Shown here piece by piece: positions 26,638 through 36,561 of a stretch of 50,920 nucleotides of DNA (the stretch's first letter is position 1; every line of letters begins with the position of its first letter). The notes beneath the pieces are model-generated. The model was not told the origin of the DNA, ran no database searches, and saw only the letters and a list, made by a program, of their open reading frames with translations. The translations under genes were made by a program, and so were the position numbers. Source of the DNA: Clostridiaceae bacterium DTU079 (GTDB lineage: Bacteria > Bacillota > Clostridia > Acetivibrionales > Acetivibrionaceae); NCBI GenBank assembly GCA_001512505.1, contig LFSC01000007.1:1-50920 (forward strand). The letters are read 5' to 3'.

Positions 26638-27770
26638 TACTTGCCAAAGTTCATGTCACCGAAATATATCTCCTTTTTATTCAAGGGTTTCTCTTTTGAA
26701 TCAACCTCACGGTTTTCACCCGCAACTTCCAGTAATCCAAAAATATCCTTATCTATACTCCCATATCCCGATTTTTCATATCCGTTTTTTCTTATTCTAA
26801 ACCTTCTTACCATTTCGTTAAGGGTATCCGCCTGGCTGGTCAGTTCCTGACTTGCAGCAGCACTTTGCTGTGAAGTTGCCGAATTCGTCTGTACAACCTG
26901 CGAAATTTGCGACACACCCTGATTTACCTGCATAATTTCTGTCGCCTGATCATTTGATGAAGCAGCAATTTCACCCACTATGTCAGTTACTTTTGAAACT
27001 CCGGTAACAATCTTTGAAAGTGCTTCTGCAGTTTCTTTTGCTATACTCATGCCACTTTCCGTTTTCTTAACGGTTTTCTCAATTAAAACTGCTGTCTCTT
27101 TTGCCGACTCAGCACTTCTACCGGCAAGGTTTCTGACTTCTTCTGCCACAACGGCAAATCCCTTTCCGTATTGCCCTGCCCTGGCTGCCTCAACAGCGGC
27201 ATTTAGAGCAAGAATGTTGGTCTGAAATGCTATTTCATCTATTACTTTAATAATTTTAGATATATTTGATGATGCCAAAGATATTTCATCCATAGATTTC
27301 AGCATTTCTTTCATTTGCTCATTACCGGCAATTGCATCTTCTTTTACTGCCATGGTAAGTTCACTCGCCTCTTTGGCATTAAGTGCATTATTTTTAGTTT
27401 GTTCGGCTATTTCATTCATAACTGCTGTCAATTCCTGAATTGAACTTGCTTGTTCTGTAGTACTCTGGGAAAGCATTTGCGACGAATCCGCAATTTGTTT
27501 CGAACCTGCATACACCTGTAATGATGCTTCTTTCATATTGTTAAGCACATTATTGAACGCATCCAAAATACGGTTGAGAGAATCTTTTATCTCAGCAAAA
27601 TCCCCTTTGAATTCTTTATCCACCATGATGTCCAAATTTCCTTCCGACATTTGATTCAACACATGGCTGATTTCGCTGATATAGGTCTTTAAATTGTTTA
27701 TTGTCTTGTTCATTGCATTCTTTATTATTGCATGCTCACCTTTATAGTCTCCTTTTACACTAACCTGCAA
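26634..27770 (-). CDS. Chemoreceptor (MCP), C-terminal signalling part after a frameshift
   Basis: Some 378 residues with two HAMP-like helical units ([31 protein letters not shown]) and then the full cytoplasmic hairpin. The highly conserved tip is present: [40 protein letters not shown]. It is in a different frame from the upstream part (27782-28879). The frames join if one T is added to the T5 run opposite 27854-27858, giving [22 protein letters not shown]. No ribosome site precedes the first ATG of this part. I regard it as the 3' portion of one broken gene of about 748 codons. Flagellar or other taxis signalling would be its role if intact. Confidence 0.8.
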   Translation of the reverse strand: MQVSVKGDYKGEHAIIKNAMNKTINNLKTYISEISHVLNQMSEGNLDIMVDKEFKGDFAEIKDSLNRILDAFNNVLNNMKEASLQVYAGSKQIADSSQMLSQSTTEQASSIQELTAVMNEIAEQTKNNALNAKEASELTMAVKEDAIAGNEQMKEMLKSMDEISLASSNISKIIKVIDEIAFQTNILALNAAVEAARAGQYGKGFAVVAEEVRNLAGRSAESAKETAVLIEKTVKKTESGMSIAKETAEALSKIVTGVSKVTDIVGEIAASSNDQATEIMQVNQGVSQISQVVQTNSATSQQSAAASQELTSQADTLNEMVRRFRIRKNGYEKSGYGSIDKDIFGLLEVAGENREVDSKEKPLNKKEIYFGDMNFGKY

Positions 27771-27781
27771 GTTTCCCTTTT

Positions 27782-28879
27782 CTACTTCTTCAAGTACGCA
27801 AGTCGCTTCATATATCGGCTCAATTGCCGCATCCAGCGTGTTATTGATTCCTGAAAAATTATATCCCGGTACAATCCTTTAAATTTTTCCTTATTTCCTC
27901 TCTCTTGAAGTTTACCTTCAATTGCTGCCGAGGTTAATGTATTTACTTCGTTAACAAGTCCTTTTATCGACTCGGCAGTCTTTTTCAAGGCAGGACCTAT
28001 CTCATCCTTATCATCCTTTATCAAAAACTCGAAATCAAAATTTCCTTCTGATATTTTATCCATTGAGCTAACCACATAGTTTTGAATATAGTCGGCATAA
28101 TTGTCCATTGTATTGGCAAGCCGTCCTATTTCGTCTTTTCTGTTTAAATTCAGCCTTTTTTTCAAATGGCCTTTTTCAAATTCCTCAACCATTTCTACCA
28201 ACGAACCAAGGGGTTTTGATATATTCCTGACTACAGAATATCCGAATGCAAAAATTAAACCCAATATAACCGCTAATACACTGAAAATACTCACTAGAGA
28301 GTTGGTTCTTGCCCTCTTGTAATTTGCTTCATTTACATTTATAGCTTCTTTAAGTAGCTCCGTTATCTCATCCAAACTCTCGCGAGACTGGTTGAATGTC
28401 TCTTCCCAATCTTTATCAAAAGCTTTTTTGTCTATAGATAATGTTGAAAGCCGAGCCCATTCCTTCATTCCGGGAATTACTTTCTCAAACAGTTCATATG
28501 CCGTAAGCTTGCTTTGCGCTGATCTGAATTCCACCCAATCACTCTTTGTTGCATCCATTTCCTTTTTTGCTTCTAAAAGTCTTTCCTCTGCCGTTTTAAC
28601 ATTGTCATTAAAAAAAGCAATTTGCTTATCAATTTCTTCTTTTGAGTTATCTGCCAGAACCAGACTTTGAACCGCTGTATATGCCTGATATAGGTCTCTG
28701 TCGGCATTCAATAATAAATCTTGTGCAATAAGGCCTGATTTCAGCATTTTTGTTTGTGCATTCTGAACACTGATACTTGAACTTGCCGCCCATACTGCAA
28801 ATATAGCAATCAAAGCTACTGTTGAAATTATAGTTGCAAGGATCTTTCTTTTAATCGATAAATCTGAAATCCATTTCAC
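27782..28879 (-). CDS. Chemoreceptor (MCP), N-terminal sensor part before a frameshift
   Basis: It starts at GTG after AAAGGAG. Helix 1 (about 10-34), a 4-helix-bundle ligand domain (about 35-190; [18 protein letters not shown] start), helix 2 ([21 protein letters not shown]), a HAMP domain ([22 protein letters not shown]) and further HAMP-like units. The last 20 codons ([21 protein letters not shown]) are out-of-frame reading after a one-base loss in a T run; the real continuation is encoded in 26634-27880. As sequenced it would make a sensor with no signalling tip. The indel lies in a homopolymer, so an assembly error must be excluded. Confidence 0.8.
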   Translation of the reverse strand: MKWISDLSIKRKILATIISTVALIAIFAVWAASSSISVQNAQTKMLKSGLIAQDLLLNADRDLYQAYTAVQSLVLADNSKEEIDKQIAFFNDNVKTAEERLLEAKKEMDATKSDWVEFRSAQSKLTAYELFEKVIPGMKEWARLSTLSIDKKAFDKDWEETFNQSRESLDEITELLKEAINVNEANYKRARTNSLVSIFSVLAVILGLIFAFGYSVVRNISKPLGSLVEMVEEFEKGHLKKRLNLNRKDEIGRLANTMDNYADYIQNYVVSSMDKISEGNFDFEFLIKDDKDEIGPALKKTAESIKGLVNEVNTLTSAAIEGKLQERGNKEKFKGLYRDIIFQESITRWMRQLSRYMKRLAYLKK

Positions 28880-29011
28880 AAAAATTACAACTCCTTTTTA
28901 TAATGTAATAATTTGACAAAACCTCACATAGTATATCTTGATATATCTTTCGGCATATTTTTAGCTTTTCTACAATTTTTTTATTACCAAATCATAGGCA
29001 AATTCAAAAAC

Positions 29012-29062
29012 TCAAAATAAAAAATGCCCCCACAAATACATTGATTTATGAAGGCATTTTAT
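29012..29062 (-). terminator. terminator of the pot operon
   Basis: On the minus strand AAAATGCC and GGCATTTT (29053-29060 and 29021-29028) form an 8-bp stem with a long loop, followed by TTTATTTTG. It lies about 45 nt after the potD stop. Confidence 0.75.
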
Positions 29063-29104
29063 TTATTAATTTTAATCTATTATATCAATAAAAAACATCC
29101 CTTA

Positions 29105-30658
29105 TCAATCAACCCTATAATATCCCGGTTTGATAGGCTTTCTGAAAATCCTGTAACGGTTAACCCAAATAACAATTAAAATCGAAATAAAACAAATGAT
29201 TGCAAGCGCTCTAAGCCAAACAGTCCCGGAAACCTGACTGAAATTAAAGCATCTAACGTTAATCCACATCTGGTTCAACTGGGCATTTACATCATCAGGA
29301 AGATAGCCCATTACAGCACTCCGGTCGATAATATCCTTTGGCGGATATTGGGCAAATAAAAGCCTTTTTGCCTGATCTTCAGTAGTTTTAATCACAAAAT
29401 TTTCATCCTCATCATCACCGCTGAAAAAATAGCCCAGAGGATACTCTACCGTAGCTTCATCCTCTTCCGCTCCGAATTTATAGTTGACATATTCATAAAT
29501 CAAAGGATTGTCTCCGCCTGAGATCGTAGAGGTATAACCGATGTAATACATATTCCTGATCACATTATCCGGCCTGGAAATAAAATTAATAAAAGCTTCT
29601 GCAGCTTTTTGCTTCTCCGGATCGCCGTTTATTCCGGACTTGAGCATCACCCAACCGTCAAGCCATAGATTGGTACATTCCTCAGGAACGGCATAATTGA
29701 AGTAATAATCCTCTTCTTCAGCCTCCTCCATTATATATACTGCATCCCCGGACCACTGCAAATTGGCAATAATTTTACCTGTAATCATATCCGCTTTACC
29801 GCTGTCAACTTCAAAAGAATATACATTCTCCTTTATTTGTCGCAGCAATTCCTCAGCTTTTTCAATAGTTTCCGGGCGGGTGTCATTCAAAAGCTCCGCC
29901 AGTTTTTCCGAGTAATCCTCACTGTTAATAAATTCTTCGCTGAGCAGCAAATCCTTGTGTAAAATAGCCAGTGTAGGAAAATAGGATTCTCTGACACTGT
30001 CCTTTACAGTTATTCTTTTCTTATATTTGGGATTGGCAAGAATTGACCAGCTTGAGGCATCTTCCTCACTTACCTCATCCGGATTATATACAATACCAAT
30101 AGTTCCCCACATATACCCTGCCGCATATGCGCTCCAAGGCTTTCCGTCAATTTCGTTAATATCAAAAATATGTTTAATATACGGCGATACTCCTTTAATA
30201 TAATAATTATTCTCGTCGGATGTATCAAAAAAGCTCTCGGACAGTGGCTGGAGCCTATCCTCTTTCAATAGCTTGCAAAACATATATTCCGAAGGGCAAA
30301 CCAGATCATAGGTTTCTCCGAGAACAATTTTGCTGTACAAATCCTCATTGGTTCCAAAGGTTGAGTATTCCACTTCCACACGTTTGCCGTAAGTTTCATA
30401 ATACCAATCCTCAAAGTCGGTCATTATGTCGTTTTCGCCCATTATTGTTCCGCTTTCCAGCTCAATAGCTTCGTCATCATCCCAATCGCCGTAATCGATA
30501 TATTCTTCCCAATTACCGATTTTCAAAACAATCGTATCATCATTTTTGGCCTTCGCTTCCGATACACTAAATACTGCAGATAATCCCTCCGTCAAAAGAA
30601 GCAATCCCAGTAAAAGCAATGAATATCTTTTTCTTCGTTTAGATTTCATTTTTGACAT
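29105..30658 (-). CDS. potD: Spermidine/putrescine-type ABC transporter binding protein, membrane-tethered
   Basis: About 517 residues, longer than the usual 350. An N-terminal export signal (SLLLLGLLLLTEGLSAVF, no lipobox Cys), then a PotD-like periplasmic fold with ETYDLVCPSEYM, AYMWGTIGIVYNP and NLQWSGDAVYIMEEAEEEDYYF. There are acidic insertions (DYGDWDDDEAIELESG; GAEEDEAT). A C-terminal helix (WLRALAIICFISILIVIWVN) would tether it to the membrane instead of a lipid. It is the last gene of potABCD. The start lies inside the end of potC. I chose ATG 30658 with AAGGAGGG 12 nt upstream; GTG 30667 or ATG 30649 remain possible. Polyamine as the substrate is inferred from family. Confidence 0.85.
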   Translation of the reverse strand: MSKMKSKRRKRYSLLLLGLLLLTEGLSAVFSVSEAKAKNDDTIVLKIGNWEEYIDYGDWDDDEAIELESGTIMGENDIMTDFEDWYYETYGKRVEVEYSTFGTNEDLYSKIVLGETYDLVCPSEYMFCKLLKEDRLQPLSESFFDTSDENNYYIKGVSPYIKHIFDINEIDGKPWSAYAAGYMWGTIGIVYNPDEVSEEDASSWSILANPKYKKRITVKDSVRESYFPTLAILHKDLLLSEEFINSEDYSEKLAELLNDTRPETIEKAEELLRQIKENVYSFEVDSGKADMITGKIIANLQWSGDAVYIMEEAEEEDYYFNYAVPEECTNLWLDGWVMLKSGINGDPEKQKAAEAFINFISRPDNVIRNMYYIGYTSTISGGDNPLIYEYVNYKFGAEEDEATVEYPLGYFFSGDDEDENFVIKTTEDQAKRLLFAQYPPKDIIDRSAVMGYLPDDVNAQLNQMWINVRCFNFSQVSGTVWLRALAIICFISILIVIWVNRYRIFRKPIKPGYYRVD

Positions 30659-31454
30659 TCTCCTCACCGCCCTCCTTTCTGCTGGCAGATATGTTACTTA
30701 CAAGTACTACCAATAGAATAATCACAAAAATCAACGTAGATAAAGCCCAAAGCGCAGTTTTCAACTCAGTATTTGAGCCCTTTGTCGCATTGACCACATA
30801 GGTACTGATAGTATTAAAGGTGGCAGGCTTTGTATACGTAGTAACAAAATAATCGTCTAAAGATAAGGTTACCGCCAACAAAAATCCGGAAACAATACCC
30901 GGCATTATCTGCGGAATTGTAATTTTCATTAATGCCTGTCTCGCACTGGCACCCAAATCAAGGGCTGCTTCATAAAGATTGTGGTCCATTTGCTTGAGCT
31001 TTGGCATAACGGAAAGATAGACAAAAGGTGTAGCCAAAACAACATGCCCGGTGATTAATGGTATAAATGAATCTTTATTTACACCGAACACAACTATCAT
31101 CAATACACAAATAGAAAATCCTGTTACAACATCGGCATTAACTACAGGGATCTGATTGGAGGTACTCACAAACCCTCTCATCCCCTTTTTCGAATAAAAA
31201 GCGCCAATTGCACCCAGTGTTCCTAAAATCGTAGATATAACCGCACATTGCAAAGCCAAAGTCAAGGTTCCGATAATCATATCCATTAGCTCCTCTGAGG
31301 TAAAGAGGGTTATATAGTTCTGCAAGGAAAAACTGCCCGTGCCTCCAATTACAGGAGTATCCATAAAGCTATAAACTGCCAGAATCAGAATAGGAGAATA
31401 CATAAAAAGCAATACAATTCCAATCCATGAACCACTCAATATTTTCTTAATCAT
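30639..31454 (-). CDS. potC: Polyamine-type ABC transporter permease PotC
   Basis: This 271-residue inner-membrane permease has about six helices. The ATPase-contacting EAA loop reads EAALDLGASARQALMKITIPQIMPGI. It forms the channel with PotB. It overlaps potB by 4 nt and its end overlaps potD, so the four genes are tightly coupled. N-terminal SGSWIGIVLLFMYSPILILAVYSF is typical for PotC. Confidence 0.92.
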   Translation of the reverse strand: MIKKILSGSWIGIVLLFMYSPILILAVYSFMDTPVIGGTGSFSLQNYITLFTSEELMDMIIGTLTLALQCAVISTILGTLGAIGAFYSKKGMRGFVSTSNQIPVVNADVVTGFSICVLMIVVFGVNKDSFIPLITGHVVLATPFVYLSVMPKLKQMDHNLYEAALDLGASARQALMKITIPQIMPGIVSGFLLAVTLSLDDYFVTTYTKPATFNTISTYVVNATKGSNTELKTALWALSTLIFVIILLVVLVSNISASRKEGGEENVKNEI

Positions 31455-32242
31455 AGGATTGCCTCCTTTTCCGGTTCCTTCTCAGTGAATCCTTTTGTTG
31501 CCCATGTTATGATAAATACAATGAACAACAGCACAATGGATATCATAGAACCACCATGCCAGTCATAGGCATTGAAATAACTTCCAATCAAGCTTCCCAT
31601 TATAAAGGTATTGTTATAAAGCATGTCCAGGATTACATAATTGGTCATTGCCGGCAAAAACACCATCGTAACACCGCTTACAATCCCAGGCAAGGAAAGG
31701 GGTAGTGTAACCCTTGTAAATACCTCCATTTTATTGGCACCAAGGTCATAAGCCGCTTCTAAAAGTTGATTGTCAAGCTTCATCAAAGTAGTGTATAAAG
31801 GTAAAATCATAAACGGCAAATAATCATAAGTCATACCGATTATGGTATTTAAAAACGGATGGTATGCAAGGTTGCCTTCTATCACAGAGAGAACTTCTTT
31901 TAATGCCAGGATTCTCAAGGTAAAATTAATCCACATCGGAACTACGAATATAGCCAGCAAAATTGCTTTTCTCTTAATATTGCTTCGTGCCAGAATGTAA
32001 GCAACCGGATAAGCTACCAATAAACATACAACGGTAGTGGTAACGGAAATCAATATGCTGTAAAACAAGGTACCTACCGTATTGCTGCTGGTAAAGAAGT
32101 TTATCAAATTTTGTATTGAAAATCTTCCCTCTCCGTTGGTAAAGGCATAATAAAATATAACAATAAGCGGTGCTATAACAAAACACACCAAAAATGCTGC
32201 ATAAGGAATGCACAATTGTTTACGTGAAAAACTATATCTCAT
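31451..32242 (-). CDS. potB: Polyamine-type ABC transporter permease PotB
   Basis: This 263-residue permease has about six helices. The EAA loop reads EAAYDLGANKMEVFTRVTLPLSLPGI. The N-terminus (PYAAFLVCFVIAPLIVIFYYAF) and the EEK-rich C-terminus match PotB. It overlaps potA and potC by 4 nt on each side. Pairs with PotC to move substrate delivered by PotD. Confidence 0.92.
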   Translation of the reverse strand: MRYSFSRKQLCIPYAAFLVCFVIAPLIVIFYYAFTNGEGRFSIQNLINFFTSSNTVGTLFYSILISVTTTVVCLLVAYPVAYILARSNIKRKAILLAIFVVPMWINFTLRILALKEVLSVIEGNLAYHPFLNTIIGMTYDYLPFMILPLYTTLMKLDNQLLEAAYDLGANKMEVFTRVTLPLSLPGIVSGVTMVFLPAMTNYVILDMLYNNTFIMGSLIGSYFNAYDWHGGSMISIVLLFIVFIITWATKGFTEKEPEKEAIL

Positions 32243-33741
32243 ACATCCTGTGCCTCCTCTGCATTAAGTGACAAATCAATGCTTTCCTTCGGTATAATTA
32301 CACTGACATAGTCATTTTCATTCCATAAGCTCTTGTCACGCAAATGAATGTTTTCACCGCTTTTTGTACGTACAACATAATGATAATGGTCTCCCTTGTA
32401 AATAAGGGAAGCAATATGACCTTTCGTTCCACCCGCATCAATATCGTCACTCATGGCCGGAGCGGATATGGGAACTCTTACCGTTACAGAATTTCCGATA
32501 ACATTAATCTTGTTTCCGTCCATATCATACAAATTATTATTGGAGATACTCGATCCCGGATACAATTTTGTAATATCGCAATCGAATTCTCCGTCTGCAA
32601 AAGCTACTTTATCCACTGCAGTAATAACACCTTCATAAGTATTGATATCGGTTTCTGCATGAATGACATGAATTCCGTTAGGCTCGATTCTAAGCCCCAG
32701 CTTTTCTCCTACTTTTACATGTTTTGTACTTTTAAGCAATATTTCATTTTCTCCTGACTGAACGGTTATATTATAATGTATCCCTTTAAAATTCACATTT
32801 TTAACTGTTCCCCGAATTTGACCGTTTTCTGAAGGCACCATTTCTATGTCTTCAGGTCTTACAACCACATCCACGTCCGAACCGGCAGGTAAATCATCAA
32901 TACAATCAAATTCAGCATCACAGAAGCAAACTTTCTTCTTTCCGGTCATTTTGCCGCTAAAGATATTGCTCTCACCGATAAAGTCAGCAACAAATACGGT
33001 GTTCGGTTCATTATATATTTCTTCCGGTGTTCCTATTTGCTGAATCATACCGTCGGCCATTACAACAACCTTGTCCGACATAGTAAGAGCTTCCTCCTGA
33101 TCGTGAGTTACGTAAATAAAAGTAATGCCGAACTTTTCGTGCAAGGCTTTAAGCTCAATCTGCATTTCCTTGCGCATCTTTGAATCCAAAGCACCAAGCG
33201 GTTCATCCAGCAATAATATTTCAGGTTCATTGACAATAGCTCTGGCAATGGCAATTCTCTGCTGCTGCCCACCGGAAAGAGTAGAAATATCCCGTTTTTC
33301 AAAGCCTTCCAAATCCACAATTTCCAACACACGTTTTACTTTTTCTCTTATTTGCTCCTTCGATAGTTTTTCTTTCCGAACAATGGTTTCTCCCTTGCTG
33401 TTTTTATAAGTTACGTCTACATATTTCATTTTCAGGCCAAATGCAATATTTTCGAAAATATTAAGATGCGGAAACAAGGCATATCGTTGAAATACCGTAT
33501 TGATAGGCCTTTTGTTAGGAGGAAGATTGCTTATATCCTTGCCATGTAATAGAATTTGGCCTTCTGTGGGAAGTTCAAAACCCGCTATCATTCGTAGCGT
33601 CGTTGTCTTACCGCACCCTGACGGACCTAAAAATGTCACAAATTCTCCCTTTTTAACTTCAAGATTAAAATCTTTTACGGCGACAAAGTCGTCATAACAT
33701 TTTTGGATACCTTTTAGTTCGATAATATTTTCTTTACTCAT
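32239..33741 (-). CDS. potA: Polyamine-type ABC transporter ATPase PotA, with extended C-terminal part
   Basis: About 500 residues, against roughly 350-380 in most PotA proteins. The ATPase domain has GPSGCGKTT, LSGGQQQRIAIARA, LLLDEPLGALD and THDQEEAL. A short Lys-rich insertion (VTYKNSKGETIVRKEKLSKE) interrupts it after the Q-loop. The C-terminal part carries two OB/TOBE-like units (from about 270), the second being the extra length; such units often sense substrate or ion. I chose ATG 33741 (MSKENIIELKG) behind GGAAAGGG rather than a TTG seven codons earlier. First gene of the operon. Confidence 0.92.
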   Translation of the reverse strand: MSKENIIELKGIQKCYDDFVAVKDFNLEVKKGEFVTFLGPSGCGKTTTLRMIAGFELPTEGQILLHGKDISNLPPNKRPINTVFQRYALFPHLNIFENIAFGLKMKYVDVTYKNSKGETIVRKEKLSKEQIREKVKRVLEIVDLEGFEKRDISTLSGGQQQRIAIARAIVNEPEILLLDEPLGALDSKMRKEMQIELKALHEKFGITFIYVTHDQEEALTMSDKVVVMADGMIQQIGTPEEIYNEPNTVFVADFIGESNIFSGKMTGKKKVCFCDAEFDCIDDLPAGSDVDVVVRPEDIEMVPSENGQIRGTVKNVNFKGIHYNITVQSGENEILLKSTKHVKVGEKLGLRIEPNGIHVIHAETDINTYEGVITAVDKVAFADGEFDCDITKLYPGSSISNNNLYDMDGNKINVIGNSVTVRVPISAPAMSDDIDAGGTKGHIASLIYKGDHYHYVVRTKSGENIHLRDKSLWNENDYVSVIIPKESIDLSLNAEEAQDV

Positions 33742-33770
33742 GGCAACCCTTTCCAATATCAAAATTTTTC

Positions 33771-33825
33771 CTTATAATTATAAAAGCAACAAAGTCAAGT
33801 AATTGAAGGGTCTTGACTTTATTGC
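33771..33825 (-). promoter_or_regulatory. pot operon promoter overlapped by an inverted repeat
   Basis: On the minus strand TTGACT (33793-33798) and TATAAG (33771-33776) are 16 nt apart, about 30 nt before the potA ATG. The -35 lies in one arm of an inverted repeat AAAGTCAAG (33791-33799) and CTTGACTTT (33812-33820), extended by GCAA/TTGC. It could be an operator for an unknown repressor. Confidence 0.5.
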
Positions 33826-33941
33826 CTTAAATTTCACCTCAATTTTTACTATATGATTTTACTACATAAATATTAACAGCGTCAATGACAGAATTTTATT
33901 CTATATATGTATATTATTAATAACATTTATACAAAAAGAAT

Positions 33942-34424
33942 TTAAGTAAAATTGTAATCTATAATAGATATATTCCACTTGCTCTTAAAAAGCTTATCAA
34001 TCCTAATAACTTCACCCCATATTCCTTCTTTATATTTCTTACCTTCCCATTCAAAATAATTCATCAACTTCTCTTTATTGCGTATCAAAGTTTGACTGAG
34101 TTTTTTTAGTACTTTGATTTTATCGATAGTAAATGGTGATGCATTTCTCTCCTCTCTAATTAATTGAAAATGTATTATGGATAATGCTACATAAATATCA
34201 AAAGGATCTCCATCCATCATTTCCAATAAAGCATCTTCATAAATTTCATCAATTTTAAATTCCGGATTTTCACGATATACGGCATAAATACCTTTAGGTA
34301 TAATTTTGGTCCAATCTGTAGGAGCGCTGGCATTTACCCAATGCTCCACTTCAAAATTATATCCATCTTTGCCTTCCAAATACTTAATTACTTCTTTTTC
34401 TTTAATAGCTTTCAGCAATAACAT
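33942..34424 (-). CDS. Hypothetical protein, no recognised domain
   Basis: About 160 residues from ATG 34424, chosen because GTGGAGAAA sits directly upstream; the frame is open to 34496. The protein is charged, soluble and without signal peptide. It has WTKIIPKGIYAVYRENPEF in the first half and IIHFQLIREERNASPFTIDKIKVLKKL in the second. It follows another unknown gene with a gap of about 65 nt, and a pentapeptide-repeat gene is nearby. Such small lone proteins resemble toxin-immunity genes, but I see no toxin. Confidence 0.6.
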   Translation of the reverse strand: MLLLKAIKEKEVIKYLEGKDGYNFEVEHWVNASAPTDWTKIIPKGIYAVYRENPEFKIDEIYEDALLEMMDGDPFDIYVALSIIHFQLIREERNASPFTIDKIKVLKKLSQTLIRNKEKLMNYFEWEGKKYKEGIWGEVIRIDKLFKSKWNISIIDYNFT

Positions 34425-34488
34425 TTTCTCCACTTTGATCAACCTCAATCCAAAAAAGTAATTGCTGCAGCCAGGGTAAACAACAAAT

Positions 34489-34929
34489 TCAGTCAATCAA
34501 TTCATTATACTGTAGACTAGCTACTAACGGATTCTTGACTTTTTTATACTTTTCACCAGGATGCATCCAGTCAATAATATCATTATTTATTGGTTGACCA
34601 TATAACTCTTGTCTTAGCTTTACCCACTTGTAAAATGAGTCATATATTTTTTCTTTTTCACTACTTAAACATCGTATAATAACCTGATGCAAATTCTGTG
34701 GTTTATGGCAATCAATATAAATGAACTCCCTTTCACGTTCAAAAAAACAAACCTTATTTTTCCCCTTTGTGTCAGATGACTCCAAAGCAGCTGTTAGCTT
34801 CTCTGTATTGATAGCAATATTCATTGTCTTCCCGATTTGATTTATTACATCCACTGTATGTTCAGGAAGTATCAATGCTACAATTAGTGACATATCATCA
34901 AACTTCTCTAGCAAGTGTTGGTATTCCAA
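34489..34929 (-). CDS. Hypothetical protein, no recognised domain
   Basis: About 146 residues from TTG 34929, chosen because GGAGG lies 10 nt before it; a GTG at 34962 is the longer option but lacks a ribosome site. Soluble and mixed-charge: EKFDDMSLIVALILPEHTVDVINQIGK, then FYKWVKLRQELYGQPINNDIIDWMHPGEKYK. No family is recognised. It is probably co-transcribed with the next unknown gene (33942-34424). Confidence 0.55.
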   Translation of the reverse strand: MEYQHLLEKFDDMSLIVALILPEHTVDVINQIGKTMNIAINTEKLTAALESSDTKGKNKVCFFEREREFIYIDCHKPQNLHQVIIRCLSSEKEKIYDSFYKWVKLRQELYGQPINNDIIDWMHPGEKYKKVKNPLVASLQYNELID

Positions 34930-35100
34930 TAATCCAAATCCTCCATTCAAATTTAATCCCACAATATATTAATTTTATTATTCTTGTAAGTAGATACCCT
35001 TACTCTTGGCTAACGATCCCTATTCCCAAGCCCGAAGTGGACTTTAACCATCAAGTTGTTGCCCATGCCGGGCGCAACAAAAAATCCCGAAGCTGTATTG

Positions 35101-35691
35101 CTACAGTCCAGCTTTTTCTATTAGCCATCTTACAACATCATCACCTTCTAATCTTACCGGTTCATCTTTTGTCCCGACAAATACATAGTTCGAATATACC
35201 TGTTCAACGCCTTTTGCTCCCCTGAAATTTGTTCCAAAAAGCAACGCTCTGCTTAATACTGCACTTGTCAGATCTACATTCTGAAGATTTGCATTACTTA
35301 AATCGGCTCCTCTTAATATTGCTCCTCTCAAATCTGAACCTGATAAATCTGAATTACTTATGTCTGCACAATCAAAAGAGGTTTTAATTGCTATACAGCA
35401 TTTCATATTTGAGTATCTTAATGAAGCATAATCAAATACAGCCTTACTTAAAATTGATTCCGATAAGTCAGCTTTAAAAAATGATGAACTCAAAAAATAG
35501 CAGGCATACATATCATTATTTTTCAAATTACAATAGTCAAAACTAACTTCAACCATATGAGCACTGCATAGCTTCTTGTTATTAATTGTACATTTATTAA
35601 AAACCGCTTTTTCTATCTCTATTTTTTTCCCCATTAATCCATTAGAATCAACCCACTTTTGATGTCCTTCCAATAATGTATTTAATTCCAC
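35101..35691 (-). CDS. Pentapeptide-repeat protein
   Basis: In this 196-residue protein, a short N-terminal segment (LLEGHQKWVDSNG) leads into A(D/N)LXX repeats from about residue 30 to 160, clearest at DLSGSDLRGAILRGADLSNANLQNVDLTSAVL. These fold as a right-handed square beta-helix. Roles in the family run from DNA-gyrase protection to membrane or immunity functions; none can be chosen here. It starts at GTG behind AGAGGTGA. The C-terminus (VRLEGDDVVRWLIEKAGL) is not repetitive. Confidence 0.85.
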   Translation of the reverse strand: MELNTLLEGHQKWVDSNGLMGKKIEIEKAVFNKCTINNKKLCSAHMVEVSFDYCNLKNNDMYACYFLSSSFFKADLSESILSKAVFDYASLRYSNMKCCIAIKTSFDCADISNSDLSGSDLRGAILRGADLSNANLQNVDLTSAVLSRALLFGTNFRGAKGVEQVYSNYVFVGTKDEPVRLEGDDVVRWLIEKAGL

Positions 35692-35887
35692 AAGTTATCA
35701 CCTCTACGCATTTTATAGACACAACAAAGCTTTATCAGTTAGTCCTGCTGTTTCCACAGTTTTTTTACTTTGTCACTTTAGACTGCTTGTGTCTCAATAT
35801 CCGATTTTTTATCAATTTGGAAGTAATGGGTTGAGTCCATTTTTAAAGCATCATAAAGCAATCATTTTTTAAAGCAAGCAGTATAAA

Positions 35888-36493
35888 TCATTCTTTAGTA
35901 AAATAAACCCTGCCTGATTCTGCATTGCTCTCAACTATTGGCTGAATTTTTCCCCAATAAGTATGTATTTCTCCATTTTCTCTTTTAAAACTCAAAAGAA
36001 CATCACCTTTATCGTAAGGCTCAAATACATTATCCGGCAAATATTCTTCAAATACCAGGTCCACGGAATTTTCATCCCCCAAAACCTGTGCTTTTAGCCT
36101 TTTCATAGTCTGAAAGCCATCGATACTTATTTGGGAATAATAATTTTCCCCTTCTTTGCTTATTGAAATTCCGTAAAACATGTTTTGATCTTCAGGAACA
36201 TATTCTGAAAAACTATAAGTTCCCAACCACAAATCCAAGTCAGAGGAATCTGTTTTACTTGTGTCATCCTCCAAATTATTATGTGATTCTACCTTAGGTG
36301 ACTCTACCCGAATCGTTTCTTCCCGAGATGTACCCACCTGCTTCTCAGTTTGCTCATTTGTATTTAAAGATTCAGATACAGAACCCGTCGGTGTGGAAGT
36401 ATTCGACACATATTTTTTTGAGCACCCTAAAAACATCCCGCATACAAGAGCTAGCATTACTAAAAAAACAGCTGATTTTTTTGCATTATACAT
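35888..36493 (-). CDS. Lipoprotein with a DUF5991-like domain
   Basis: About 201 residues from ATG 36493. It has a lipoprotein signal with Cys24 in FLGC, a low-complexity Ser/Thr/Glu linker (about 30-75), then a compact domain starting LWLGTYSFSEYVPEDQNMFYGISI. I recall a similar WxGTYxFxE...MFYxIxI domain as DUF5991, of unknown function. It is exported and lipid-anchored. The start is preceded by GGGTGGATGTGAA, much like the start of the lipoprotein gene upstream (GGGAGGATCTAAA), so the two starts may share origin. Confidence 0.7.
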   Translation of the reverse strand: MYNAKKSAVFLVMLALVCGMFLGCSKKYVSNTSTPTGSVSESLNTNEQTEKQVGTSREETIRVESPKVESHNNLEDDTSKTDSSDLDLWLGTYSFSEYVPEDQNMFYGISISKEGENYYSQISIDGFQTMKRLKAQVLGDENSVDLVFEEYLPDNVFEPYDKGDVLLSFKRENGEIHTYWGKIQPIVESNAESGRVYFTKE

Positions 36494-36561
36494 TTCACAT
36501 CCACCCATCTTTCATATTATTTTAGAAGTTTATCGCTTATTATTTATTCATATCATACATA

